Below are positions 52,201 to 61,984 of a stretch of 64,000 nt of DNA, in pieces. The position numbers were made by a program, and so were the translations under genes. The notes under the pieces are model-generated. The model had not been told where the DNA came from. It worked only from the letters and a program-made list of their open reading frames with translations, and ran no database searches. Numbering within the stretch: position 1 is the first letter of the stretch; every line of letters begins with the position of its first letter. The DNA is from Sarcocystis neurona (taxonomy: Eukaryota > Apicomplexa > Conoidasida > Eucoccidiorida > Sarcocystidae): contig KL647314.1 of the NCBI GenBank assembly GCA_000727475.1, positions 960,812-1,024,811 on the forward strand, in the 5' to 3' direction.

Positions 52201-55200
52201 GCACACGTATAACGAGAAAAAGAAGAGACAGACAGAGAGAGACAGAGAGAAAGAAGAAAATACATTTATATATATATATATATATGTGTATAACAGTAAG
52301 GTGAGAGGGACAAGAGACGTGCATACATATATATATATATAGCACGATTGTGAGAGAAACAGCAGAAGTACGTAGATTTATAGATATGCATATATCGAGA
52401 GAGGGTAACGGGCGAAACTACAGACGTAGCTACACAGATTCTTGTATCTTTGATGCCTAGCTATACATCATTCTCCCTACACGTATATTTATGTATGTGA
52501 AGAGAGAGAAAGGGACGCACAGATGGGTAAAAGGAGATTGTGACAGATAGACTGATATAGGGTGAACTGGATTCTTTGCCCTCCATGCTAATTTCTCAAA
52601 GATGGAGGAAATAATTTTTTCTTCTTGCTGCTTTCTCACCTGATATTAACAGCGTTTACACCAGCACGCTTGAAAGCGTCACACAGACGCAGCAAACGAA
52701 TGCCGTTCGTCGTCACGGCAAGTGTCTCAAGACCGGAAAGTTCCCCAATTTGCTGCAGCAAATCCGAGAAGTCCCTCCGCATTGTTGGCTGCGCCGCGCA
52801 TGGAGACAGCAGCAGCAGCAGTAGCAACAACGGCAGCAACGCGACAACAGCAGCAGCAGTGGGAGCGTTGCAGCAGCCGTCGCAGCAATAAACAGCAGAA
52901 GGTGCATCAGCAGCAACGGAGGCAACGCGACAGCAGCAGAAGGAGCGTCGCAGAAGCAGCTGCACCAACACGCAGCATAAGCTGCGGTAGCAGCAGCGGC
53001 AGCAACCCGGCAACGGCAGCAGCGACGGAAGCGTCGCAGCAGCAGTACGGGCGTCGCAGAGGCAATTGCAGCAACACAGTGCATAGCTGCAGCAGAAACG
53101 TCGTGGCCGCAGCAGCAGTGGCGCCACAGCGGCAGTAACAGCAGCAGAAACACTGCGCCACATCAGCCACTGGGGCGTCTATATACGGACAGCAGCGACA
53201 GCAGCAGCCGTGTGACAGAGAAGAGTAGTAGCAGCAGCTTTTAGCAGACGAAGAAGAGCTCTGCGTATCTAATCAAACGTGTTGAGTCCGACACTGCAGA
53301 TAAACAACGTACTGACCCACACATCTATGGCCTACCGTACTTATCAACGCAGAGACAAATACATATATATACATATATACGTATGTATGTATACATACGT
53401 AGAGTTGCGTAATAGAGATTATTCTAACTTCATCCACATCGAGCAACATACATACACATATAAATATTTATAGGTAGAGGTACAGATGAATGATTCTTTG
53501 ACGTTCTTTCGTGTGTATGTGGACGTGTATGTGTGTGTGTATATAGCAACATCTTTCTCTACGTCGCTGCACATGGCAGTGCCCGCGGACGGGCAGCAGG
53601 ACGCTCCTTTGATGCAGGGTGAATCACAGAAGAGTTTTGAAGAAGTTGTTGAAGTCTTTGATGTCAAGTGTGCACTTACCAGGGTTATATTCTCTTCCAA
53701 GAGACGAAACGGTCTACATATAAAGAAGCGTATAGAGATAGGGAGAGACACACAGACACGGACAGACAGAGGGACACGAAGAGAGGGAGAAGAACGGGCG
53801 AAGGTGACCCACGAATGTCTACACAGAGAGGACGTCATGTGTAGGAAATAACCAAGTGCCACAAATACGACCACACGCAACATATCCATATGCATGCAGA
53901 AAGTGTGGCAGAGAGAGTATGACTATTGATACGGTGGCATACAATAGAACTTCTATCTATTTATACATATATATATATGTGAATGTAGAGCATGACGTGT
54001 AGCTTTAAGAAGCAAGTGCAGCACATTTATATTCTGACGCACAGACAATCACACACATTTGTATATATACGTATATATATACACATATGCATATGTATAT
54101 ATATGGATGTATGGACGTTTGTTTATATATATATATATATTGATTTATAGAGTGAAGAAGTACGTGCAGCGTCTTTATATTCTGACGTACAGGCAGTCAC
54201 ACATATATGTATACACATACATATATATATATATATTTATAGATAAGTTGATGTATAGAGTAAAGAAGTAAGCGAAGCACATTTACATTCTGAAGCAAGT
54301 CAGTCATACATATTTGCGTGTGTGTATATATATATATATATGTATACGTATAGGCGTATTTGCATATACGCAGAGAGAGAAAGAAGATAGAAACACTATT
54401 GGATATGAAGGGATAATGTGACGCGCACCTCTCCCCCGGTGAGACGAATTTTCTTCCCGCCGCAGCTGAGAAAGGCCGACGCTATTGCAACGATCTGAAG
54501 CACCCGTCGTGGGGTTCCGGGTTGATAGCACACAGGCAGGCGCAGATGAAGAGGAAGTTAGCAGGTAAGAAAAAGAAGAAGATGGAGCAGTTTCAGGAGA
54601 TCGAAACGGGAAGGATCAGAAGGAAAGCGACGAAAGACGGAGGGAAGGAAATGCGGGAGGATGGTCAGATGGAGCCGAAAAACAACGGGCAGATGAATGA
54701 CTGGGACACACGCGTGTGAAAAATGAAATAAAATAGATCAGACACACAAAGAAGGAAGTACAAAAAGTGCGTCACAAACTCAGGGAAAGCGAAGTTCTAC
54801 ATGTATATATATGTATATATATAGGCAACTCTGGAGACAGATGATTCATCCATAGAGGAACATCCACATAAATTGCCGTCTACTTTGGTTTCACGGCCGT
54901 CAACTACCGCGCACTTCAGTCTCTTTCTCGCTCTATCCATATATATATATATATGCATATTTATGTATGTGTGTATCTACGGACATATGTATGTATGTCT
55001 GTATGTATGTATGTATGTAGATACATGTTTACATCTAGACGTATACATTTGCATATATATATCCATATACCTTTGTATCCACGTGTGTGCATTTGTGTGT
55101 CTGTGCATGCATATACATATATGTGTGTACATAGTTATATATGTATAAACTATTGATGTTCGTAGTACGGTTGTGTCATCTTTGAACGACTTTTGTACCC

Positions 55201-58200
55201 ATACGTATATGTGTATATACATACCTACATAAATAAATATATGTATATATATATATATATATATTTGTATGTACGCATGTATATTTAGACCAACAGACAC
55301 AGGAATATATATATATATATATATGTAAAGAGATGTGTGTGGATCTACGGATATGTAGACAGATAGGTGGATTCAGAAGTAGAAAGAATCAAACCTATAT
55401 CGACCGGCATATAGATAGATATAAACAGACAGACAATCAGACTGATATATATATATACATATATAGATTGTAAAGACAAGTAAACAAATATATAGATGGA
55501 TACAGACAAATATACAGATAGATTTACATATACAGGTAGACAGATACAGACAGAGCGATAAAGATGGATAAATACAGAAACGTTGATAAACAGGGATATA
55601 GACGAAAGACAGATCGACACACTTCTACAGAAAGGTAGGTAGATAGATCGGTATAGATCGATAAATAGAAGCGTATGCATAGTACGACATGTATACACAC
55701 GGGCAGACAAAAACAGATGTGAAGGAGGAGAGAAAAGTAGATCTAAATCGATAGACGGAGATGTGTAGGGTGCTGCCACCAAGTCTTCTCAATAGCAGAT
55801 GAAGGTGGGGCTACATCACAAGGGGCGTTCCTGCGTGCGCGCCGATATAATTCTGCAAAAGTCCCATTTTCTTTGTTCCTCTGCATGTGTGCCTCCTTTG
55901 TGAAATGCAAACGTTTCAACAATGCTTGCTCGTCCACTAGCTGGACAGCTTTTCTGACGAAACTGCCGCCCCGCCACATATCTCGCTAGAGAAAAAATAC
56001 ATCTGTGAACTTGGAACTTCCCTTCAAGAATCTCCTGCCATTACCCTGCGTTACGCAAAGCTATAAACACGCCGAGACACACAGGGAAGGGACAACGGAC
56101 GTCACATATAGATACGCAGAGAGGGATGACCATACATAAATATACATATATATAGGGAGAGAGACAGGTATACGTATTGTACAAATATGTAGAGCGATAG
56201 GCACGTATACACAGATGTATTATTCTACAAGTAGATACACAGAGGTAGGGAAGCTTGCACATAGATATCGGTATATATATACATGTGTATATCTATGCAT
56301 GTATAGATACGTATATGCATATATACGCCTTGGAAGAGAAAACAGAGGCATGCGTGTGTACTGATAAAACTGACGCACTTCCACACAGATATATACACAT
56401 ATGTTGCTTGATCCATACAGGTGGGTGGGCAACAAGAAAGAGAAGGTGCTGCGACGTGCTGAGTCGTGGATCCATCAATAAACGCGTAATTCTATGGAGG
56501 GGTATATAGCGGGCAGAGAATTGTACGTCGGTGCGCAGCCTCTTCATACAATCCGCCCATCGCAACAAAGAAACTTCTTTAGGTCTGCATGCCGCACACA
56601 GAGAAACAATGAGAGCAACACTACGTAAGAAGAACTTTATCAGCGTCCACAAGCATTCCTACGGGTTCTCCATGCACGAATATTAATAGATACGTATATG
56701 AGTGGGCCCGCGGTCCAGCAGATCCTGTCTTGTGTGTAGCAGCTGAAGCGGCACCTTCTACCTGTTCAGAAGTCAGCTCTGTTGGCACGGTGCAGCCGCC
56801 GCATGGACGGCACGTCGAAGAAGTGCTGCTGCTGCTCGATCCTGTCACCGTGGCCGCCGATATTTCCGCGTTCCCGTCTCGACCTCCTGCTGCTGATGCG
56901 ACCGGTGGTGCCGCTGTCACTGCAGACCCTGCTCCAGGTGCTGCATCTTCGTCCAGGCCTGTGGCTGCTGCTCTGCTTGCTGAGACGTCTCTTGCTTCAG
57001 CAGTGGCGTCAGTATCAACTGCAGCTGGTGCGGCACGTCCGCTGCTGCCTGCTGCTGTTGCTGTAGCAATTGCTGCAAGCGGGGCTCGTAGCGCGCCTGC
57101 ATCCGGAGCTCTGGTTGCTGCTGTTTCACTTGCTGCAGCTGTTGCTGCTGCTGGTGCTCTGGCTGCTGCTGGAGTAACTGCCGCAGATGCTGCTGCTGTC
57201 GTAACAGAGGAGGGTATTGCTGCTGTAGCTGCTGCAGATGCTAGTGCTGCAGCCGCATCAATCGCAGGCCCAAGAATGCCCTCTGCCTCTGCTGGTGCTG
57301 CTGCACGTGTTACAGCACTATGGCATCGCAGCACTGCCGCATGCTGCTGTGAGCAGGAGCACCTGCTACTATCTCGTGCTGCTGCAGGGCGGGCGTCGGA
57401 ATGTAACGAAGCCTGGTGCAACGCGGGAGGAGAGAAGAACGGAGAAATGTGTGCAACTTTCACCTCACGCGCAGCAGCAGACGTACGCTGTCCCTCTCTC
57501 GAGCTGCAGCTGCCGCTCGTGGTGCTCCTGCGGCTAATGCGGCTGCTACTGCTGCTGATGCTGAATGCCTCATCGTTGACGCTACAGAATGCGTCCTCGC
57601 TGCTGCTGCGGCCGGCTGCAGTGCTGCTTCGCGATGCCGCGCTGCTGCTGCTGTTTCTGCGGGTCGCATTGCTGCCTCTGTTGGGTGGAGTGCCGCAGCA
57701 GCTGCTGCTGCTGTCTGAGCCACTACTGTTTCTCTGTAAGGTAGAGTCGCTGCTACTACGTACATTGATGTGGCTGCCGCTTGCAGCTATCCCCAGGTTC
57801 GCGCCTTCACCAGTACTGTTTCTCTCTGTGCTGCTCTTGCTGCGGGCGTTCTCGGTGTTCCTGCTGCCGTTGCTGCTGCTTCCGCTGCCCCCATTGCTGC
57901 TTCTGCTGCCGCTGTTACTGCTGCTGGTGCTTCTGCTGCTTCCGCTCGGCTCTTCGTCGCTTGAAGACAGCCGAGGAGCAACGTGATGTGGTCGACGAGG
58001 CCTGCAGTACTGCAGCAGATGCAAAACACGCACGCAGGAGACGTACGTAGACGCGTGCGCCTTGGCGACTCGGGACGGCAGACGGTCCAAGATAAACAAA
58101 GGAAGGAAGTGAAGGAACGACTCTACGGATGCGCCATATAGAGTCGATAATAGAAAATGAAAGAAAGGTGGCGCCCCCTGTAGAAACTCGACTCTGCTGC

Positions 58201-61200
58201 CTGCTGGTTGGCGCGCATCTCCTTCCTGCAGCTCTTTCCTCTATCTAGTCATTTTCCCACCTATCTCCCGGCGCCGCTGCTGCTGCCTATTCTCTTTGTC
58301 TTATTCCACTCCTTCTTCCCCAACAACTGCTTATCTCATACAGAGTTTCCTTGACATACCATGCTTGTCTTCCCATTATTCTTCGACTGCACGCCTTACT
58401 CTGACGTATTCAATAACTTTCACTTCCGACGCTTCTTTTTGTTGTTCTCCTTGCCCTGCTCTTTACGCTTTGTGTCTGGCTTCGTAATTTACATCAGTCG
58501 CACACCCCTACACCGCGTCAGTTTTTTCCGTCGCCCACCAGATCGCTAACACCGACACGCCCCGCATGCAAACGTTCCCATATACATACATATATGTACA
58601 TATGTATATCTATCTATATATATATATATATGAGGGTTGTAGACGCGCATACACGAATAGATGTTTGTGCACACGTTCAATACGTATGTCGTGCATGTGT
58701 TGTTTCTCGCGCCTTGCCCAAGAAATCCAAAGTTATTTTTGCTTCTGTCGAGCGTTTTTCTCTACACACCTGGGCGTACTAGGGAGGGGTGCAGGGGAAA
58801 CCTCCTGCGGCGAAGACTCCCACTTCTTCCCCCTGGTCACTACCCCACGTCTTTTTTTGTCGCGCAGTCTTCGAACAGAAAAGCGACCGCCAGTCCTAGA
58901 CACGTCTTTCCGCGACAGACGAGATCAGAAAAGAAGAAACCCCGTTTCAGCGACGCAGGCGTCTCGCCAAAAAGAAGACAGACGAGCAACCAGCAGCTAA
59001 AGAAATGATCGAAAATGACAAGCCCCGAGACACACACACACACGTGGAGCAATTCACACACGCCTCTGTATCGTCGTAAAACAGGAAGCGGACGGGTTTA
59101 CACAGGGAGACCGGCAACCCTACGGTCGGTGGGCGCCTACGTACACAGAGAGAAAGGGAGCGTGTGGCAGCGACAGAAAGAGACACAGAGAGACAGCTAA
59201 GTAGAGAGACCGGTTTTTACGTTTTTACGTATTTACACACACACGCACGCACTCTGGGAAGAAGACGAAGGAACCGAAAGGAGGAAACGTTTGTACAGAG
59301 GTGAGGCACACACGTGTGTGTATTTTAACTATCACGGAGAAATGAAATTCTGCGGCGAGGCACCCTGAAAAAGACACGCGCACAAACGGGAAGACTGATA
59401 GTGTGTAGAAAGTTTCCCAGGCGTGTCGTCCTCCGTCCCGTCGTACCAGCGGGCACACTTTTTTCGAAGCTGCTGGACGTATACAGCTTTATGCATGTGT
59501 CACATGGGTGTTCGTATCAAATACAAGTTGTACGAATGTACACAGACGTGCATATGGACAATGTGTTAGGGTATGCACATGCGTCCATGTAGATATCCAC
59601 ACACACCTACCTACATACTTATCTACACATATATATGTAGATAAGTATAGGTCTGTGCAATCTTACTCAATTGCAGAATTACGTATGGACACACACATTT
59701 ACAGACGTATATGCGTGTGTCCACAAACGTAATATTGCGAGTTTCTGTATGAGAGACGCACACCTTTCGCTTATCCGCTACATGTATATATATATGTATG
59801 TTATATATATGTAACGTACACGTATGGACGTGAAGGTGCAGACATATATATATATATATATACACCATTACACACATACATGTGTATGTACACAGACGTG
59901 TGTATATATATATATAGGTATATATACGTATTAATTGACTTGGCGAGGGATTTAATGAACAAATGCTCCGTCCTCCGGCAGTTCGTGTTACAAGTGTCTG
60001 CGCGGCCGTTGTGTACTACATGCAGGCATTCAGCGAATCTTCCTTTCTCTCTCCAGATATAGGCGTTGAAACGCTAAAGGACTCGCAACTATGTACGTGT
60101 ATACATGTAGGGACAGGGGGAGCCGTCCGGTATTGTCGAAGTCTGCGTCTTCGATCATTATCTACGTAGATGTAGGTGTGTGGAATTGCCTGTGTAGCTT
60201 GTGAATAGACGTCTGTCTTACGGTGCAGCTAAGATTGCATGCCTCTGTCAAGGAAATGCGGAGATACGTGTGTTTCCGGCCAAAGCGATCAACTAGAATT
60301 TCTTGAACCCCTTTCTCTTCTGGTGCTGCTGCTGGCAGCTTGTCTCTTGCTGGTGCACTGCGCTGCTGCGCGTCCAGCGTGCCGCTCGTTGTCCCTGCGG
60401 CTGGGTTGCTGTGTCTGCGATGGGGACGCGGATAGAGAACTGCAGCAGGCAGACAGACCCGAGGCACGGCAGGTGGCAACTTGTCAGACTCGCATGCAGC
60501 TGCAGCAGATAATAACTCAGGCAAGCTTGGAGCAAACGTGTGGGAAATGCCCCCCTCCGACACAGGAGGCGGACGCGCACCCAAGGAATCACCAGCGCGT
60601 GCAGGCGTTGCGGTAGTGCTGCACATTGGAGCTACACGAGTGCTGCCGGTAGCAGATCTGCTACTGTTGCACGGAGCGGACGGCGTGCAGTCGCACCCTG
60701 TGGATGACTTCGGCTGCTCAGCAGCACACACACTAGCCGCGGACGCCGCATCTATACCAGGGCGGCATGGAGCGGCTGCAACACGGCTGTGCGCAGAAGA
60801 GACATGACTGTTACGCCCGCTAGCGTCGCTAGGTCTGAGCATCACGTACGTGCCGAAGCTGCATGCAGCAGTGGCCTCGCGACGACGTGCAGCAGAAAGA
60901 CGGGTGTTGCACACACCTGGCATGTCAGCGCTGCACGCAGCAGCATCACGAGAGGCGTTGCCTGCAGCAGACACACGAGCGTGTCCAGTTGCAGACGTGT
61001 CAGTGCCGCAGGCAGAGACGAAGCCAGTTCTGCAGGCAGCAGCAGCTTCACGCGCACTGCACACAAGTGAACTCGTGGACGTGGTCTCTAGGGACGCAGC
61101 AAACCCGCAAGCGGTAGAGAAAGGACTGCTACGCGTAGCAGCAGAGATTCCTACAACGTCTGGTGGCGAGGTGCCAATGCCGCACGCAGCACGACAGTCG

Positions 61201-61742
61201 TCTGCAGCGGTTGGACTGCAACTGCATGCGGAGATCTGTGTCCCAGACCGACGTCCGCTGGGCAGCAACGACGGTTCTGCCCTGATCTGCTGCAGCTGGG
61301 AACGAGACGACGGGCCCCGCAAGTGAACAGAAGTGCCGTGCCACTGCCAAGAGCAGCAGTGGCAAGAGAGCGCATGCAATGCGCGTGAAGAAGGATGCGC
61401 CCGTGGAACCCCGGGAACGGGTGACGAGAATTTTGACAGAATATGCCACATCTTCGGCGGACGCGGGTGCACGACGATCCTTGGCTTTAAGTCATCTGAG
61501 GAGGGCCAAGACGCACGAAAAAATGAGGGAGACGGAGGACAAATGGGGCGAGAAGGAGGAAGACAGGACGCAGAAGAAAGGAAAAAAGATGAGAGCACTC
61601 TCGAACGAAGCGCGACCACTACTGTTGCAGCTGCAGTCGTGAAGGAGGCAGCTGGGATGCAGGGGAGAGGAAGCCAGAAGCGGAAACGGGGTATCTTCTC
61701 TGTAAGATGGAAACGTGGTGTCCTATAGGCGTATCTGGACAT
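38143..61742 (-). CDS. MoaA: GTP 3',8-cyclase (MoaA/CNX2/MOCS1A), complete with large insertions
   Basis: Ten exons: 61742-60222, 58009-56762, 54494-54429, 52788-52640, 50540-50471, 48489-48412, 44711-44630, 42755-42281, 41067-40880 and 38204-38143, giving 1312 codons plus TAA with all nine junctions in phase. MoaA is a radical-SAM enzyme that, with MoaC, converts GTP to cyclic pyranopterin monophosphate, the first step of molybdenum cofactor synthesis. Seen: [16 protein letters not shown]; the CX3CX2C cluster (C502, C506, C509); GGE at 943-945; TTNG; SLDTL; VKINVV and [17 protein letters not shown]; the C-terminal CX2CX13C cluster (C1223, C1226, C1240); and a C-terminal NRPMIRIGG ending in the functionally important Gly-Gly. 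About 490 residues precede the domain, about 390 are inserted behind C509, and about 100 before the second cluster; bacterial enzymes have about 330-340 residues. No MoaC domain is fused. Start codon uncertain: the frame stays open upstream of 61742. Confidence 0.93.
38205..38530 (-). repeat. CAG/CTG-rich tract before the last MoaA exon
   Basis: The plus strand is CAGCAG-rich; the MoaA transcript reads CTG-rich up to the acceptor at 38204. Confidence 0.85.
40880..41067 (-). CDS. MoaA: MoaA exon 9: third C-terminal Fe-S cysteine
   Basis: 62 codons flanked by one base on each side: (R)[20 protein letters not shown], then [14 protein letters not shown] and LAKQAVQ. The cysteine of KNCLF completes CX2CX13C with exon 8. 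A short Ala/Gln-rich insertion separates the halves. Acceptor ggtgcccag, donor GGGG/gtgagtca. The next intron (38205-40879) has TA runs (38845-38870, 39005-39030, 40165-40185) and a CTG-rich tract from about 38530 to the last acceptor. Confidence 0.93.
41925..42214. repeat. Four-copy 83-85-bp minisatellite
   Basis: The unit starts ataatgcgtctatgtagggt, continues atgcratcattatacac and ends in a TA-rich tail. Copies start at 41925, 42008, 42093 and 42178; the third lacks the atcatta part. It lies in the intron just before MoaA exon 9 in transcript order. Confidence 0.9.
42281..42755 (-). CDS. MoaA: MoaA exon 8: insertion and first two C-terminal Fe-S cysteines
   Basis: 475 nt. It begins (S)[26 protein letters not shown], then an Ala/Glu/Arg-rich insertion of about 100 residues, and ends with [16 protein letters not shown] and LFCSSCNRL. 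FCxxCNRLR is the C-terminal 4Fe-4S motif that binds the guanine side of GTP in MoaA. Acceptor gctgctgcag, donor TCAG/gtatgata, splitting the Arg codon. The next intron (41068-42280) contains a four-copy 83-85-bp repeat. Confidence 0.94.
44630..44711 (-). CDS. MoaA: MoaA exon 7: RFIEFMPF motif
   Basis: 27 codons plus one base: [18 protein letters not shown], then IEFMPFKGN. It is a near-perfect match to the family's EIxxFVxLTxxxPxxVRFIExMPFxGN. Acceptor ctgctgcag at the end of the CTG tract, donor ACA/gtgcgtct. The next intron (42756-44629) contains TA runs (43115-43132, 44150-44180, 44453-44472) and no recognised gene. Confidence 0.95.
44712..45930 (-). repeat. 1.2-kb CAG/CTG-rich tract before MoaA exon 7
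   Basis: The longest such tract in the window. The plus strand carries imperfect CAG/CGC units; the MoaA transcript is CTG-rich and runs straight into the exon 7 acceptor (ctgctgcag). Confidence 0.88.
48412..48489 (-). CDS. MoaA: MoaA exon 6: KINVV...RGFNDD
   Basis: 26 codons in phase 0: [18 protein letters not shown] followed by LLRGFNDD, the conserved VKINxVxxRGxND strand-loop of MoaA. Acceptor tttttgcag, donor GAT/gtaacgtt. The next intron (44712-48411, 3.7 kb, the longest in this window) holds TA/CA repeats around 46340-46850 and a 1.2-kb CTG-rich tract at its 3' end. Confidence 0.94.
48860..49260. repeat. TA/CA microsatellite cluster
   Basis: Several uninterrupted (TA)n runs (48860-48885, 48983-49003, 49228-49254) with (CA)n and (CTAT)n between them, in the MoaA intron before exon 5 to exon 6 splicing. 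No coding signal. Confidence 0.85.
50471..50540 (-). CDS. MoaA: MoaA exon 5: SLDTL motif, 70-nt exon
   Basis: One base plus 23 codons: (S)[17 protein letters not shown], then FATVWK. The split serine codon (AG/C) joins NI to SLDTL exactly as in the family. Acceptor tgctgtag, donor AAG/gtacattt. The next intron (48490-50470) is full of (CA)n and (TA)n arrays, for example 48725-48762, 48860-48890, 48950-49005, 49225-49255 and 49930-49952. Confidence 0.93.
50820..51480 (-). repeat. CAG/CTG-rich tract in a MoaA intron
   Basis: Nearly pure CAG/AGCAAC units on the plus strand at 50825-51020, then CAG/GGCAG repeats. It ends about 280 bp before the exon 5 acceptor, so it is offset rather than abutting. 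Confidence 0.85.
52640..52788 (-). CDS. MoaA: MoaA exon 4: TTNG motif
   Basis: 49 codons plus two bases: [17 protein letters not shown], then [16 protein letters not shown] and [17 protein letters not shown] recreates the family's GGEPxxRxD, and LAVTTNG is the conserved strand after it. Acceptor ggcgcag, donor TCAG/gtgagaaa. The next intron (50541-52639) holds a CTG-rich tract at about 50820-51480 and TA runs. Confidence 0.94.
52800..53240 (-). repeat. CAG/CTG-rich tract before MoaA exon 4
   Basis: CAGCAG/GCAAC units on the plus strand, CTG-rich in the transcript, starting about 10 bp before the exon 4 acceptor (52788). Confidence 0.85.
54000..54330. repeat. Three diverged copies of a TA-flanked unit
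   Basis: Each copy contains aagaagyangygmagc, then tttatattctgacg (tttacattctgaag in the third) and cagtca, followed by a CA/TA tail. Anchors are at 54026, 54174 and 54282. Intronic in MoaA. Confidence 0.75.
54429..54494 (-). CDS. MoaA: MoaA exon 3: GGE motif, 66-nt micro-exon
   Basis: 22 codons in phase 0: [30 protein letters not shown] is the radical-SAM SAM-binding motif of MoaA. Acceptor tgcttcag, donor GAG/gtgcgcg. It is too short for ordinary ORF scans but required by phase and motif order. The next intron (52789-54428) contains a three-copy TA-flanked repeat at 54000-54330 and a CTG-rich tract at 52800-53240. Confidence 0.92.
55350..55680. repeat. Degenerate GATA/CAGA-type array
   Basis: About 330 bp of interspersed gata, cagata and gacagata units with TA runs, inside the second MoaA intron. 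No coding motif recognised. Confidence 0.75.
56762..58009 (-). CDS. MoaA: MoaA exon 2: third radical-SAM cysteine plus about 390-residue insertion
   Basis: 416 codons in phase 0. It begins YCRPRRPHH, completing CNLSCTYC with exon 1 (most homologues have YCMP), and ends PTELTSEQ, which joins IVAIASAF of exon 3 as the family's LTxEEI helix. Everything between is low complexity: Ser/Asn/Gly-rich first, then Ala/Thr/Val-rich runs. Acceptor ctgctgcag, donor CAG/gtagaagg. The next intron (54495-56761) has TA repeats, a degenerate GATA-type array at about 55350-55680 and an unexplained open segment at 55743-55985. Confidence 0.9.
60222..61742 (-). CDS. MoaA: MoaA exon 1: N-terminal extension and first Fe-S cysteines
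   Basis: 507 codons from the ATG at 61742. The first about 490 residues are Ala/Ser/Thr/Cys-rich without a known domain. The opening ([13 protein letters not shown] and on to [14 protein letters not shown]) is rich in Arg, Ser and hydrophobic residues and poor in acidic ones, so it could be an organellar targeting sequence; plant and animal homologues act in mitochondria. The exon ends [20 protein letters not shown] and LSCT. Donor ACC/gtaagaca, phase 0. The next intron (58010-60221) contains TA/TATG runs (58580-58632, 59620-59660, 59780-59930) and CT-rich stretches; no gene recognised. Confidence 0.9.
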
Positions 61743-61872
61743 AGAGAGCACTTTCCGCCGGAAGTGTGCGTCTCCATCGCTGCGGCAGGAATTGCCAGCA
61801 AGACAGGTGGCAGAAGACGGAGGAGGAGGAGGATCTGAAAGAGAATCAGGGTTATAAGACAGAAGCGATGCA

Positions 61873-61984
61873 CATCACATCTTAGCTAACCACCTAGAGG
61901 GAAACGTTACAATGGAGAGGGAGGCGAACATCACATCTTAGCTAACCACCTAGAGGGAAACGTTACAATGGCGAGGGAGGCGAA
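61873..61984. repeat. 56-bp direct duplication upstream of MoaA
   Basis: Two adjacent copies (61873-61928, 61929-61984) start catcacatcttagctaacc and end agggaggcgaa, with one base difference. They lie 131-242 bp upstream of the proposed MoaA ATG. Confidence 0.93.

Noticed and set aside
59380..59500. Minus-strand segment [16 protein letters not shown] in MoaA intron 1
   Set aside because: Looked like a possible exon, but the radical-SAM exon 2 (YCRP) fits the frame directly and this segment has no supporting motif.
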